Shown here piece after piece: positions 1-6,811 of a stretch of DNA of 8,763 nucleotides; within the stretch, counting starts at the first letter, position 1, and each line of letters starts with the position of its first letter. The notes under the pieces are model-generated. The model worked only from the letters and a program-made list of their open reading frames with translations. It was not told where the DNA came from and searched no databases. The DNA comes from Candidatus Woesearchaeota archaeon (GTDB lineage Archaea; Nanobdellota; Nanobdellia; Woesearchaeales; ARS49). The position numbers and the translations under genes are program-made. The stretch covers positions 1 to 8,763 of the forward strand of contig JAPLZR010000087.1 in assembly GCA_026394935.1 (NCBI GenBank), written 5' to 3'.

Positions 1-1212
1 AATGGCATTCATCAGATTATGAATCAGTCTGACCGTTTGGAGACTTATTATGATTATGCTGAACAATTGATTAACAAGGGCAAAGCATACGTTTGCACTT
101 GTTCTCCTGATATGTTCAGGAATCTTTCTCAGAAGATGAAGGCTTGTCCTTGCCGTGATTTGCCGTTGAAGGAGCATTTGTCTCGTTGGGATAGGATGTT
201 TGTTGAGTTTGAGCCTGGTCAGGCTGTTGTGAGGATTAAGACTGATATCAATGATCCTAATCCTGCGATGCGTGACTGGCCTGCGTTAAGGATTAATCAT
301 AACATTCATCCGAGGACTAAGGATAAGTATAAGGTTTGGCCTTTGATGAATTTTTCTGTTGCTATTGATGATCACGATTTTGGCATTACTCATACTATTC
401 GTGGCAAGGACCATGTTGATAATGCGAAGCGCCAGCAGCACATTTATGATGCGTTTGGCTGGAAGTCTCCTTTTCATTCTTATCTTGGCAGGATGAATTT
501 TGAAGGCATTGAATTAAGCAAGCGAAAGACAAAAGCTGCTATTGAGCGCGGCGAGTTTGATGATTGGGACGATATCCGCCTTCCATTCCTGGCTGCTTTG
601 CGCCGTCGTGGTTTTCAGGCTGGCGCTTTCCAGAGTTTTGCTATGGATATGGGTGTTGGCTTGAATGACAAGACTGTTCCTATTGCTGATTTTTTCAAGA
701 GTTTGGAAGCCCACAATCGCGATATTATTGACCCGATTGCTAATCGTTACTTTTTTGTGTGGGATCCTGTGAAGATTATTGTTAAGGATGCTCCTGAGCA
801 GACTGTTCAGGTTCCTTTGCATCCTGATTTTGCTGATAGGGGCGCTCGCACTTTTACTACGAAGTCTGATTTTTATGTTTCAAAGGATGATCTTGCTGTT
901 ATTCGTTCTAACAAGCTTTATCGTTTGAAGGATTGCTTGAATTTCATTAAGAAAGACAAGGACTACGTGTTTGACAGCAAGGAGTATGATGTTTTCCATC
1001 AGAAAGGCGCTGCTACTATGCATTGGCTGCCTGCTGGGGAGAAACTGTTGGATGTCGAGGTTTTGATGCCTGATAAGACTTTAAGGAAGGGTTTTGGCGA
1101 GCCTGCAATGAAAGATTTGAAGGTTGGCGATATTGTGCAGCTTGAAAGGTTTGGTTTCTGCAGGCTGGATCAGGTTGGAAATAAGTTGGTTTTCTGGTTT
1201 GCGCATAAGTAA
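1..1212 (+). CDS. gltX: Glutamyl-tRNA synthetase, archaeal type, 5'-truncated by window edge
   Basis: Class I aminoacyl-tRNA synthetase that charges tRNA with glutamate in the cytoplasm. The reading frame is open from base 1, so the real start and the HIGH signature lie outside the window; 403 codons and a TAA stop are visible. Seen: a QSDRLE stretch, a Cys pair array CTC...CPC (nt 94-165) that probably binds zinc, the GKDH region, and the KMSKS-equivalent ELSKRK at nt 511-528. A beta-barrel anticodon-binding domain fills the C-terminal half, which is the archaeal/GlnRS-like form rather than the bacterial helical one. In archaea without GlnRS this enzyme is usually non-discriminating and also makes Glu-tRNA(Gln); that is inference here. 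The methyltransferase gene converges on it with only 15 bp between stop codons. Codons are strongly T-ending. Identity is firm. Confidence 0.95.
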   Translation, partial: NGIHQIMNQSDRLETYYDYAEQLINKGKAYVCTCSPDMFRNLSQKMKACPCRDLPLKEHLSRWDRMFVEFEPGQAVVRIKTDINDPNPAMRDWPALRINHNIHPRTKDKYKVWPLMNFSVAIDDHDFGITHTIRGKDHVDNAKRQQHIYDAFGWKSPFHSYLGRMNFEGIELSKRKTKAAIERGEFDDWDDIRLPFLAALRRRGFQAGAFQSFAMDMGVGLNDKTVPIADFFKSLEAHNRDIIDPIANRYFFVWDPVKIIVKDAPEQTVQVPLHPDFADRGARTFTTKSDFYVSKDDLAVIRSNKLYRLKDCLNFIKKDKDYVFDSKEYDVFHQKGAATMHWLPAGEKLLDVEVLMPDKTLRKGFGEPAMKDLKVGDIVQLERFGFCRLDQVGNKLVFWFAHK

Positions 1213-1227
1213 GTTACTTTACTATTG

Positions 1228-1896
1228 CTATTTTCTGTTATTGAAAACGAGACAATAACTGTGGTCGTATCCATATCCATAAGTTCCGCCAAAGCCGTAA
1301 CCGCCTTTTCCTTTCCAGCCAACAACGAGTTCTCCTTCAAAATGGAGAACCTTTGAAACTTCTCGCGCTATATCCCATGCAAGAGTTGTTACTTCTTTTC
1401 CTTTTAGATTGGAAACTTCAATTACTGCATAAGCATGAGGCCTCAGGAGTTTCTTAAGTTGCGAATAGATCTTTCTGATGTCTGCCAAGTATCGCTGATA
1501 ATCTCCTTTTGTGGTGCAGGCAGTGAATGGATTTTCTTTGTCGTATTTGGACATGTAGGGAGGAGAAGTAAAGCAAAAATCACATGGCGGGAGCTTGTAA
1601 CTGAGTAATTTGAGCGCGTCTCCATTAATGATGTTTTCTTTGTGCCTGAGGTGAGATTTAATGTAGGCTGCTCTTTTTCCGTCATACTCTATGCCGAATG
1701 GAATCCTTCCGAGTTTTTCAGCAACAAAGCAAGTAGTGCCAAGCCCGGCAAAGATATCAAGAACAACATCTTTTTTCTTCGTGTATTTTTCTAAAAAATA
1801 TTTCACTAAAGATTCTGGATTACGATTATCATCTAATCTGAATTCTTTTGGAAGTTTCTTTTTTTGTTTGTTTTGGAAAGTTATGAAGGTTGCCAT
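1228..1896 (-). CDS. DNA methyltransferase, TSPPY type (probably N4-cytosine)
   Basis: SAM-dependent amino-methyltransferase of 222 residues acting on DNA. Seen in order: NPESLVKYFL (motif X-like, 26-35), DIFAGLGTT (motif I, SAM binding, 47-55), GIEYD (motif II, 68-72), GDAL (motif III, 92-95) and TSPPY (catalytic motif IV, 110-114). The C-terminus is Gly/Tyr-rich (about 195-215). The SAM motif preceding the catalytic motif is the alpha/gamma-like order; TSPPY is typical of N4-cytosine enzymes, known family knowledge. The ATG at 1896 is preferred over an in-frame GTG at 1950 because a TATA box (1921-1932) lies about 26 nt upstream of it, giving an almost leaderless mRNA. No restriction gene adjoins it, so it looks like an orphan methylase, perhaps for epigenetic marking. 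An RNA methyltransferase is less likely given the TSPPY form. Confidence 0.85.
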   Translation of the reverse strand: MATFITFQNKQKKKLPKEFRLDDNRNPESLVKYFLEKYTKKKDVVLDIFAGLGTTCFVAEKLGRIPFGIEYDGKRAAYIKSHLRHKENIINGDALKLLSYKLPPCDFCFTSPPYMSKYDKENPFTACTTKGDYQRYLADIRKIYSQLKKLLRPHAYAVIEVSNLKGKEVTTLAWDIAREVSKVLHFEGELVVGWKGKGGYGFGGTYGYGYDHSYCLVFNNRK

Positions 1897-1920
1897 CTTT
1901 TTTAATTTATAGGCAGTCTT

Positions 1921-1932
1921 GAATTTAAATAA
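1921..1932 (-). promoter_or_regulatory. TATA box of the methyltransferase gene
   Basis: The minus strand reads TTATTTAAATTC. Its centre is about 26 nt from position 1900, four bases before the ATG at 1896. No Shine-Dalgarno precedes that ATG, which fits a near-leaderless transcript. Confidence 0.6.
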
Positions 1933-1997
1933 GTATCTTATGAAAACCACGTCTTTTATGCCTAAATTATTATCTGTTCGCGTAGAATAAACTGTTA

Positions 1998-2537
1998 TTA
2001 TCTCAGTACTGCTATTCTGTTCCTTGCCTGTTCCATTCTTTGCGCTATTTTTAGCAGCTGGCTCGTGTCTGCTTTTGTTTTCTTGGCGTGCTGGTATAGT
2101 TTCAGCAGTTTCCTTAAATCTTCTTTGACCAGCGCTATTTTTTCTCTTTTTGACTCGAATTTCTGTTTTATTTTGTCTTCCAATTCTATTACTCTTGTTT
2201 TTCTTGCTTCCTGTGTTTCAAGGTATTTTGTGAGTTTGCTTTCAAGCCGCGTTATTTTGTGTTTTAGTTCTCCGTGCACGTCTTCTTCTCCTTGTTGGTG
2301 TGTTTGTATTTGTTTTTCCCTGTGTATTGCTTCTGTTATGTGTCCTTCGAGTTCTTCAAGGTTTTTTCGCAGGTCTTTCGTGCTTATTTTCTTTAATTGT
2401 TGTATCGATAACTGCACTTTTTTGTGTGCTATTTCTCTTTGTATTACTTTGTGTGTTGCCCGTGCTATATAGTAGAGATAGAGTGAGCTCTTTGTCCTGT
2501 CTATCAGTTGGTCGTCTATTTCTAATGGCAGGCTCAT
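1998..2537 (-). CDS. Coiled-coil protein, unknown function (second gene of operon)
   Basis: A 179-residue soluble, highly charged protein with no recognised catalytic motif, signal peptide or membrane segment. After a short N-terminal region (1-35, with the string SLYLYYIARATH) the rest is almost continuous heptad-like Lys/Glu/Leu/Ile helix, for example around residues 40-75, 90-130 and 135-175. This suggests an elongated dimeric coiled coil. The start is fixed by an ATGA overlap with the upstream coiled-coil gene (ATG 2537-2535, TGA 2536-2534), so the two are translationally coupled and probably interact. I do not recognise the family. A structural or scaffold role, or binding of the partner's helices, is inference. 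The coding strand is A-rich. Confidence 0.85.
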   Translation of the reverse strand: MSLPLEIDDQLIDRTKSSLYLYYIARATHKVIQREIAHKKVQLSIQQLKKISTKDLRKNLEELEGHITEAIHREKQIQTHQQGEEDVHGELKHKITRLESKLTKYLETQEARKTRVIELEDKIKQKFESKREKIALVKEDLRKLLKLYQHAKKTKADTSQLLKIAQRMEQARNRIAVLR

Positions 2538-3094
2538 AATCCGAATGTCCTTCTTCTTGGTGGCATTGGCGGCAATGGCATTCCTGGTGGCACTCCTGGA
2601 GGCATTGATCCTACTGGTGGTGCTTGTCTTGGAGGCGCCATCATCATTGGTGCCGGCATTGGCATTTGCGGTTCTGGCATTGGAGGCCTTGGCATATACT
2701 GTGCTGGCATTGGCATTAGTGTTTGTGTTTCAATCTCTATTTTTGCCTCTGGTTTTTCTTTGATGTCTTTCACCATGTCTGCCAGTGCTAGTATGCCTGA
2801 TGCTATTTCAGAATTTTGCTCGAGTATCTTGTTCATTTTTTCGAGTATCGGCCTCATTTTTTCCGTGAAGCTTAATGCTCCTTCTTCTATTCTTAGCTCG
2901 TGTGTCGCGTCCTCGAAGATTGTTATGAGCTTGTCAAGTTTTGTGTTGAGTTCAAGGAGTGATACCTGGAGTTTTTTGCTTGGAGCTATCTCGAATTCTT
3001 TGAGTTTTGCCAGCTCGTCTTTTAGGTCTTCTATTTCTTTGTGCGGAAGTAATTCATATTCGTCTTCTGAAGTAGGAATTTCATCTTCTGCCAT
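2534..3094 (-). CDS. Acidic coiled-coil protein with Met/Pro-rich tail, unknown function
   Basis: A 186-residue protein, first gene of the two-gene operon. Seen: an acidic N-terminus (MAEDEIPTSEDEYE), helical coiled-coil segments at about 18-115 (EIEDLKDELAKLK and onward), then a low-complexity tail from about 125 made of Met-Pro repeats with Gln, Gly and Ala. The tail ends in a basic patch PPRRRTFGL. There is no signal peptide or membrane helix. The ATG at 3094 is supported by a Shine-Dalgarno GGTGAT ending about four bases upstream, unlike the leaderless neighbours. The long leader holds a hairpin with a T-run (3118-3158). The tail resembles flexible, phase-separating or binding tails, but that is only analogy. 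Comparable proteins of unknown role seem common in DPANN genomes; I cannot name the family. Confidence 0.85.
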   Translation of the reverse strand: MAEDEIPTSEDEYELLPHKEIEDLKDELAKLKEFEIAPSKKLQVSLLELNTKLDKLITIFEDATHELRIEEGALSFTEKMRPILEKMNKILEQNSEIASGILALADMVKDIKEKPEAKIEIETQTLMPMPAQYMPRPPMPEPQMPMPAPMMMAPPRQAPPVGSMPPGVPPGMPLPPMPPRRRTFGL

Positions 3095-3117
3095 CGTATC
3101 ACCTTTTTTTCCGAATG

Positions 3118-3158
3118 AAAAAAAGACCCGCCGAACTTGTTCGGCGATGCCCTTTTTT
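3118..3158 (-). terminator. A-tract / hairpin / T-tract element in leader of coiled-coil operon
   Basis: A perfect 8-bp inverted repeat, CGCCGAAC-TT-GTTCGGCG (3129-3146), is flanked by T6 on one side (3153-3158) and A7 on the other (3118-3124). Read on the minus strand it is a GC hairpin, then GGTC and U7, as in an intrinsic terminator. It lies downstream of the GNAT stop codon but also downstream of candidate TATA boxes for the coiled-coil operon. It may therefore end GNAT transcription, attenuate the operon, or both. Confidence 0.6.
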
Positions 3159-3160
3159 AC

Positions 3161-3196
3161 TTATATACTGAAAAATAAGAAACTCTGTATATAAAT
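3161..3196 (-). promoter_or_regulatory. Candidate TATA boxes for coiled-coil operon
   Basis: Two minus-strand TATA-like boxes are present: GTATATAA (3161-3168) and TTTATATA (3188-3195). They predict transcript starts near 3140 and 3166. Either gives a leader of more than 40 nt that includes all or part of the hairpin and the Shine-Dalgarno GGTGAT. Confidence 0.45.
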
Positions 3197-3200
3197 ATTT

Positions 3201-3731
3201 CTACCCCTTGAATTCCCTTCGTAGTACGCCGTACTGTATCAAGTCCCGGTATTTGCCTTGTTTTTTGGTGTGTTCGCGCATTATTCCTTCTTTTTTCATG
3301 CCGAGTTTTTGCATTACTCTTCCGCTTGCCAGATTTTCTTTTATGTGGTGTGCGTATATTTTGTGTAATTTGAGTTTTTTGAATCCTTCTTTAATCACTA
3401 GTTTTGATGCTTCTGTGGCATATCCTTCTCCCCAATATGGCTTTGCTATCCAATATCCTAATTCCGCTATGCCTTCATTTTTTATCATTAATGCTATTGA
3501 CCCTATTATTTTTTCTTTGCGCGTTATTACAAAGTTATAGGCTTCTTTTTTATTCCATTTTTCTTTGCTGTTCTTTATGTAGTCTATTGCATATTTTTTC
3601 ACGTATGGGTATGGTATGCTTCTTGTCCATCTTGATATCGCTGGGTTTTTGCAGTATTCTGTTATCTTGTCTGCATCGCTCTTTCTGAGCGTTCTTAATG
3701 TCACTCTTTTTCCTTTTATGACTGCGCGCAT
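3201..3731 (-). CDS. GNAT-family N-acetyltransferase (RimJ/RimL-like)
   Basis: A 176-residue cytoplasmic acetyl-CoA-dependent N-acetyltransferase, a full-length single GNAT domain. Seen: a VTLRTLRKSDAD start typical of the RimJ/RimL/SpeG branch; the acetyl-CoA loop in ELGYWIAKPYWGEGYATEA (about 90-108), with GEGYAT as the Q/RxxGxG/A equivalent; and the NLASGRVMQKLGMKKEG segment (about 133-149), which is the conserved motif B ending with the Asn-x-x-S/A helix. The substrate may be a protein N-terminus, a ribosomal protein or a small amine; the sequence does not decide. The ATG at 3731 is preferred because a TATA box (3753-3761) lies about 26 nt upstream, implying a leaderless mRNA. The promoter abuts the thermosome stop codon. 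Confidence 0.9.
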   Translation of the reverse strand: MRAVIKGKRVTLRTLRKSDADKITEYCKNPAISRWTRSIPYPYVKKYAIDYIKNSKEKWNKKEAYNFVITRKEKIIGSIALMIKNEGIAELGYWIAKPYWGEGYATEASKLVIKEGFKKLKLHKIYAHHIKENLASGRVMQKLGMKKEGIMREHTKKQGKYRDLIQYGVLRREFKG

Positions 3732-3752
3732 ATAATAAAAAAGTAAAAGTTA

Positions 3753-3765
3753 GTTTAAAAAGCTT
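3753..3765 (-). promoter_or_regulatory. TATA/BRE element of GNAT gene, touching thermosome stop
   Basis: The minus strand reads AAGCTTTTTAAAC, identical over 13 nt to the element at 5438-5450. The TATA centre (about 3757) is 26 nt before the ATG at 3731. The upstream gene's TAA (3765-3767) overlaps its edge. Confidence 0.65.
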
Positions 3766-5396
3766 TAGAATTCCATTCCAGGGTGTCCGCCCATGCCTTG
3801 TGGCGGCATTTGCGGTCCTGCTTTTCCGCCGGCAATCACATCATCTATCCTTAGTATCATCTGTGCTACTTCTGATGCTGAGCTGATTGCCTGTGTTTTT
3901 ATCTTTAATGGCTCTATGACTCCCATTGCCCACGCGTCTACTACTTTTCCTTTGAACACGTCTACTCCTGCCCATTTTTGTTTTTTGTCGTGTGCTGCTT
4001 TCAGTTCTACAAGAAGATTGATTGGGTCTATTCCTGCGTTTTCTGCGAGTGTTCTTGGGATTATTTCCAAAGCTTCTGCGAATGCTATTACTGCGAGTTG
4101 TTCTCTTCCTGAGAGTCCGTCTGCGTATTTGCGGAGTCCTTTTGATACTTCTATTTCCGGCGCTCCTGCTCCTGCCACTACTTTTCCGTTTTTGAGTGCT
4201 GCTGCAACGTCTCCGATTGCGTCTGTGAGTGCTCTTTTTGCCTCAGCTACTACGTGTTCTGTTCCGCCTCGTACGAGCACTGTGACTGATTTGGGATTTT
4301 TGCATCCTGTTATGAATGTCATTTCGTCTGTGCCGATTTTTTTCTCTTCCACCATTCCTGCTGCTCCGAGGTCTTTGCTTGTCAAATCTCTTAGAGAGGT
4401 TACTATTCTTGCTCCTGTTGCTCTGGCTAGTGCTTCCATGTCGCTTTTCTTGACTCTTCTTGCCGCGTATATTCCTTTTTTTGCAAGGAAGTGTTGTGCC
4501 ATGTCGTCTATTCCTTTTTGGCAGAATACTGCGTTTGCTCCTGATGCTACTATTTTGTCTACCATGTCGCTGAGCATTTTTTCTTCCTGTTGCAGGAATG
4601 CCTGCATTTGCATTGGGTCGGTTATCTCTATTTTTGCGTCTATTTCTGTGTCTTTTATTTCGAGTGCAGAATCGAGCAGTGCGATTTTTGGCGTTCTTAG
4701 CATTTTTGGCATTCCTGGGTGTACTGCTTCTTTTTCCAGTACTATGCCTTCTATGAGCTCTGTTTCTTCTACTGAGCTTCCTGTTCTTTTTTCGAGTTTG
4801 ATGTTTTCTTTGTCAAAGTGAACGTGTCCATCTGCATACTCAATGACTCTTTTTACTGCTTTTAGTGCTATGTCTGATAGTTTTGTTTTTGCGCTTTCTG
4901 CTCCTTTTCCTGTGAGTGCTGTTTCTGCTATCTTGCGCAGTACTGCTTCGTCTTTTTCTGTTACGTTTTCTGCTATTTGGTTTAGTATTTCTTGTGCTTT
5001 TTCTTCTGCCATTCTGTATCCTTTTGCTATGATTGTCGGATGCACGTTTTGGTCGAGAAGGTCTTCTGCTCTTCGCAGTAATTCTCCTGCTATGATTACT
5101 GCTGTTGTTGTTCCGTCTCCCACTTCTGCTTCCTGTGTTCTTGCCACTTCCACTATCATTTTTGCAGCTGGGTGTTCTATCTGCATTTCTTCAAGGATTG
5201 TGACTCCGTCGTTTGTTACTGTGATGTCTCCCATTGAATCTACTATCATCTTGTCCATTCCTTTTGGTCCTAGTGTTGTTCGCACAGTTTCAGCTACAAG
5301 TTTTGCAGCCATTATGTTGTTTCTTTGCGCGTTCTTGCCTGTAGTTCTTTGAGTGCCTTCCGGCAGGATAAAGATAGGTTGTATTTCTCTTGTCAT
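3765..5396 (-). CDS. thsA: Thermosome subunit (group II chaperonin, Hsp60/CCT family)
   Basis: ATP-dependent protein-folding subunit that forms the double-ring archaeal chaperonin in the cytoplasm. It is 543 residues, the normal family length. Seen: LPEGTQRTTGK (11-21), LGPKGMDKM (42-50), NDG (62-64) and the phosphate-binding GDGTTT (93-98). An apical/intermediate region includes VLVRGGTEHVV, followed by GAGAPEIEVSKGLRKYA and NAGIDPINLL in the second equatorial half. The C-terminus is the Gly/Met/Pro-rich tail GPQMPPQGMGGHPGMEF that projects into the cavity. The ATG at 5396 (MTREIQP) matches the usual family start better than an upstream ATG at 5411; a G-rich GGGGGGA lies about eight bases before it. 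Only one subunit gene is seen in the window, so a homo-oligomer is possible but unproven. Third positions are A-rich. Confidence 0.97.
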   Translation of the reverse strand: MTREIQPIFILPEGTQRTTGKNAQRNNIMAAKLVAETVRTTLGPKGMDKMIVDSMGDITVTNDGVTILEEMQIEHPAAKMIVEVARTQEAEVGDGTTTAVIIAGELLRRAEDLLDQNVHPTIIAKGYRMAEEKAQEILNQIAENVTEKDEAVLRKIAETALTGKGAESAKTKLSDIALKAVKRVIEYADGHVHFDKENIKLEKRTGSSVEETELIEGIVLEKEAVHPGMPKMLRTPKIALLDSALEIKDTEIDAKIEITDPMQMQAFLQQEEKMLSDMVDKIVASGANAVFCQKGIDDMAQHFLAKKGIYAARRVKKSDMEALARATGARIVTSLRDLTSKDLGAAGMVEEKKIGTDEMTFITGCKNPKSVTVLVRGGTEHVVAEAKRALTDAIGDVAAALKNGKVVAGAGAPEIEVSKGLRKYADGLSGREQLAVIAFAEALEIIPRTLAENAGIDPINLLVELKAAHDKKQKWAGVDVFKGKVVDAWAMGVIEPLKIKTQAISSASEVAQMILRIDDVIAGGKAGPQMPPQGMGGHPGMEF

Positions 5397-5415
5397 GTTA
5401 AATCCCCCCATATTC

Positions 5416-5450
5416 TATTTAAATGAGTTTAACGGTTGTTTAAAAAGCTT
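5416..5450 (-). promoter_or_regulatory. Tandem candidate promoters of thermosome gene
   Basis: The distal box AAGCTTTTTAAAC (5438-5450) predicts a start near 5417, giving a 20-nt leader that contains GGGGGGA. The proximal box CATTTAAATAG (5416-5424 core) predicts a start near 5395, which would be leaderless at the ATG. Two promoters would suit a gene needing basal and stress-driven expression; that is inference. Confidence 0.5.
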
Positions 5451-6189
5451 ACGCAGTTTCAAAACTTATCGCGGCTGTTAAGTCAAAAATGGGTTTTCCT
5501 TCACCGCTTGCGCCCTGAACAGAAACGTAATGAGTTCCTTTTCTTTCGCCTTTTTTTCTGATATATATCATCATATTATTTTCGTCTAATGCTTGTTCTG
5601 TTGTACTAAAAACGTTTAGCTCGTGTCTCGCAAAGAACGGTTGTCGTAAGTTTGATGCCTCGCCAAAGATTATGTCCTGGCTTTCATTGTCGTTTTGCAG
5701 GGCGTGTGAGGTTCTGCTTACTGCTCCGGCCATTCTTTCAAAAGGTGTTCTGAGTGCACTGCAGACGTTTTCAAAGTATTTTTGCGTTAGAAGGTATACG
5801 CGTCCCGTTTTATTGCCGGTGGTGGTTTGAGAGTACAGTTCTGACTTTTCTGGACTTGGGCGGTTCAGTCTGTAATGCATGGCGCCTTTTGCTATCAGCA
5901 CGCCTCTGCTGATCATATTTATTTCATAATCTGAAGAGTCGTCTTTAAAGTTTTCAGTGTGTTCGAATTCGTATGGCTGGTTGTTATGAAGGCGTTCTTT
6001 GAATTTTATGTTGAGTCCTGAGAAGTTCAGGTCAGGATTTTTTCTCTTTGCAATTTCATCAAAGTGGCTTTTCGCCAGAAAGTCTATCATAAAGCCTGGC
6101 ACGACCGGATTATTGCCTTGGTGGGCTTTGTTTTCGTCGCCGGTTATTTTGCAGAATAACCCGATGTCTTCACTCGTTATTAAATCCAT
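5449..6189 (-). CDS. MaoC-like double-hotdog protein (acyl dehydratase/hydratase-like)
   Basis: A 246-residue soluble protein. The N-terminal part reads as a hotdog-fold MaoC/R-specific enoyl-CoA hydratase domain: ITGDENKAH (15-23) carries the D-x4-H catalytic pair (Asp18, His23), followed by PVVPGFMI (28-35), the spot where the family has its conserved Gly. The rest (about 125-246) is long enough for a second hotdog and ends in a strand-like GKPIFDLTAAISFET, but shows no second Asp-His motif. That is the usual state of double-hotdog hydratases, where only one half is catalytic. The substrate is likely an acyl thioester, but no pathway neighbours are present. ATG 6189 is chosen over GTG 6243 because of a TATA box about 26 nt upstream. 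It is divergent from cmk. Confidence 0.7.
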   Translation of the reverse strand: MDLITSEDIGLFCKITGDENKAHQGNNPVVPGFMIDFLAKSHFDEIAKRKNPDLNFSGLNIKFKERLHNNQPYEFEHTENFKDDSSDYEINMISRGVLIAKGAMHYRLNRPSPEKSELYSQTTTGNKTGRVYLLTQKYFENVCSALRTPFERMAGAVSRTSHALQNDNESQDIIFGEASNLRQPFFARHELNVFSTTEQALDENNMMIYIRKKGERKGTHYVSVQGASGEGKPIFDLTAAISFETA

Positions 6190-6192
6190 TAT

Positions 6193-6207
6193 CGTGAATT
6201 TTTCACG
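6193..6207. promoter_or_regulatory. Inverted repeat between TATA box and start: candidate operator
   Basis: CGTGAA-TTT-TTCACG is a perfect 6-bp palindrome with a 3-nt spacer. It lies between the TATA box (6211-6220) and the start codon of the MaoC-like gene, where a bound repressor would block RNA polymerase. Confidence 0.4.
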
Positions 6208-6210
6208 TTT

Positions 6211-6241
6211 GTTTATAAAATTTTCCAGAAATCTTAAAAAC
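6211..6241. promoter_or_regulatory. Divergent TATA boxes for MaoC-like gene and cmk
   Basis: Minus-strand TTTTATAAAC (6211-6220) is about 26 nt before the ATG at 6189. Plus-strand TCTTAAAAAC (6232-6241) is about 26 nt before the ATG at 6263. Both predict leaderless transcripts from a shared 73-bp intergenic region. Confidence 0.6.
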
Positions 6242-6262
6242 ACAGGTCATTTGCTGTTATTT

Positions 6263-6811
6263 ATGATTATTACAATATCCGGCACTGCTGGAAGCGGCAA
6301 GTCTACTGTTGCCAAAGCTGTTGCGAAAGAGTTCAGGCTGAAGCATTATTCTGCCGGCGATTTTATGCGCGAGCTGGCTGCTGAGAGGGATATTTCTCTT
6401 GAAGAGCTTTCCAGGCTCGCTGAAAAGGACATTTCAATTGACCGCGAGATTGACGAGCGCACAAAAAAACTTGCTAAAAGGGATAATTTTGTTATTGATT
6501 CCCGTCTTGCTTTTCATTTCCTTCCTAAAGCTATAAAGATTTTCCTGAAAGTTTCTCCTGGGATTGCTGCGAAGCGTATTTGGAGGGATATTAAAGCCAA
6601 AAAAAGAGCTGTTGAGCAGTTCAGTTCTGAAAAAGAGGTTTTGTCCGGCATTCTGAAGCGTCAGGACAGTGAAGTTAAGAGGTACAAAAAGTATTACAGT
6701 CTTGATTATTTGGACGAGCAGAATTATGATTTTGTTCTGGATACTTCTAAGCTGAACATTGAGGAGTCCATTGAAGAAACTTTAAATTTTATAAGAAAAA
6801 AAATAATTTAG
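6263..6811 (+). CDS. cmk: Cytidylate kinase, archaeal type
   Basis: Phosphorylates CMP/dCMP to the diphosphate using ATP in pyrimidine nucleotide supply; cytoplasmic, 182 residues, normal for the archaeal family. Seen: the P-loop GTAGSGKST (7-15); YSAGDFMRELA (29-39), the nucleotide-monophosphate-binding stretch of archaeal Cmk; the EIDREIDER-type helix (about 59-65, here IDREIDERTKK); VIDSRLAFHF (about 76-85); KRIWRDIKAKKR, which is lid-like; and the C-terminal YYSLDYLDEQNYDFVLDTSKLN, characteristic of this family. The frame is open far upstream, but homology begins at the ATG at 6263, and a TATA box 26 nt upstream supports it as a leaderless start. Its stop overlaps the stop of the convergent Cys-rich gene. 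An adenylate kinase identity is less likely because of the SAGDFMRE and DSRLA signatures. Confidence 0.9.
   Translation: MIITISGTAGSGKSTVAKAVAKEFRLKHYSAGDFMRELAAERDISLEELSRLAEKDISIDREIDERTKKLAKRDNFVIDSRLAFHFLPKAIKIFLKVSPGIAAKRIWRDIKAKKRAVEQFSSEKEVLSGILKRQDSEVKRYKKYYSLDYLDEQNYDFVLDTSKLNIEESIEETLNFIRKKII

Noticed and set aside
3793..5352. Long plus-strand frames opposite the thermosome gene.
   Set aside because: They are Ser/Ala/Phe-rich antisense frames caused by codon bias of the real gene; no start signals.
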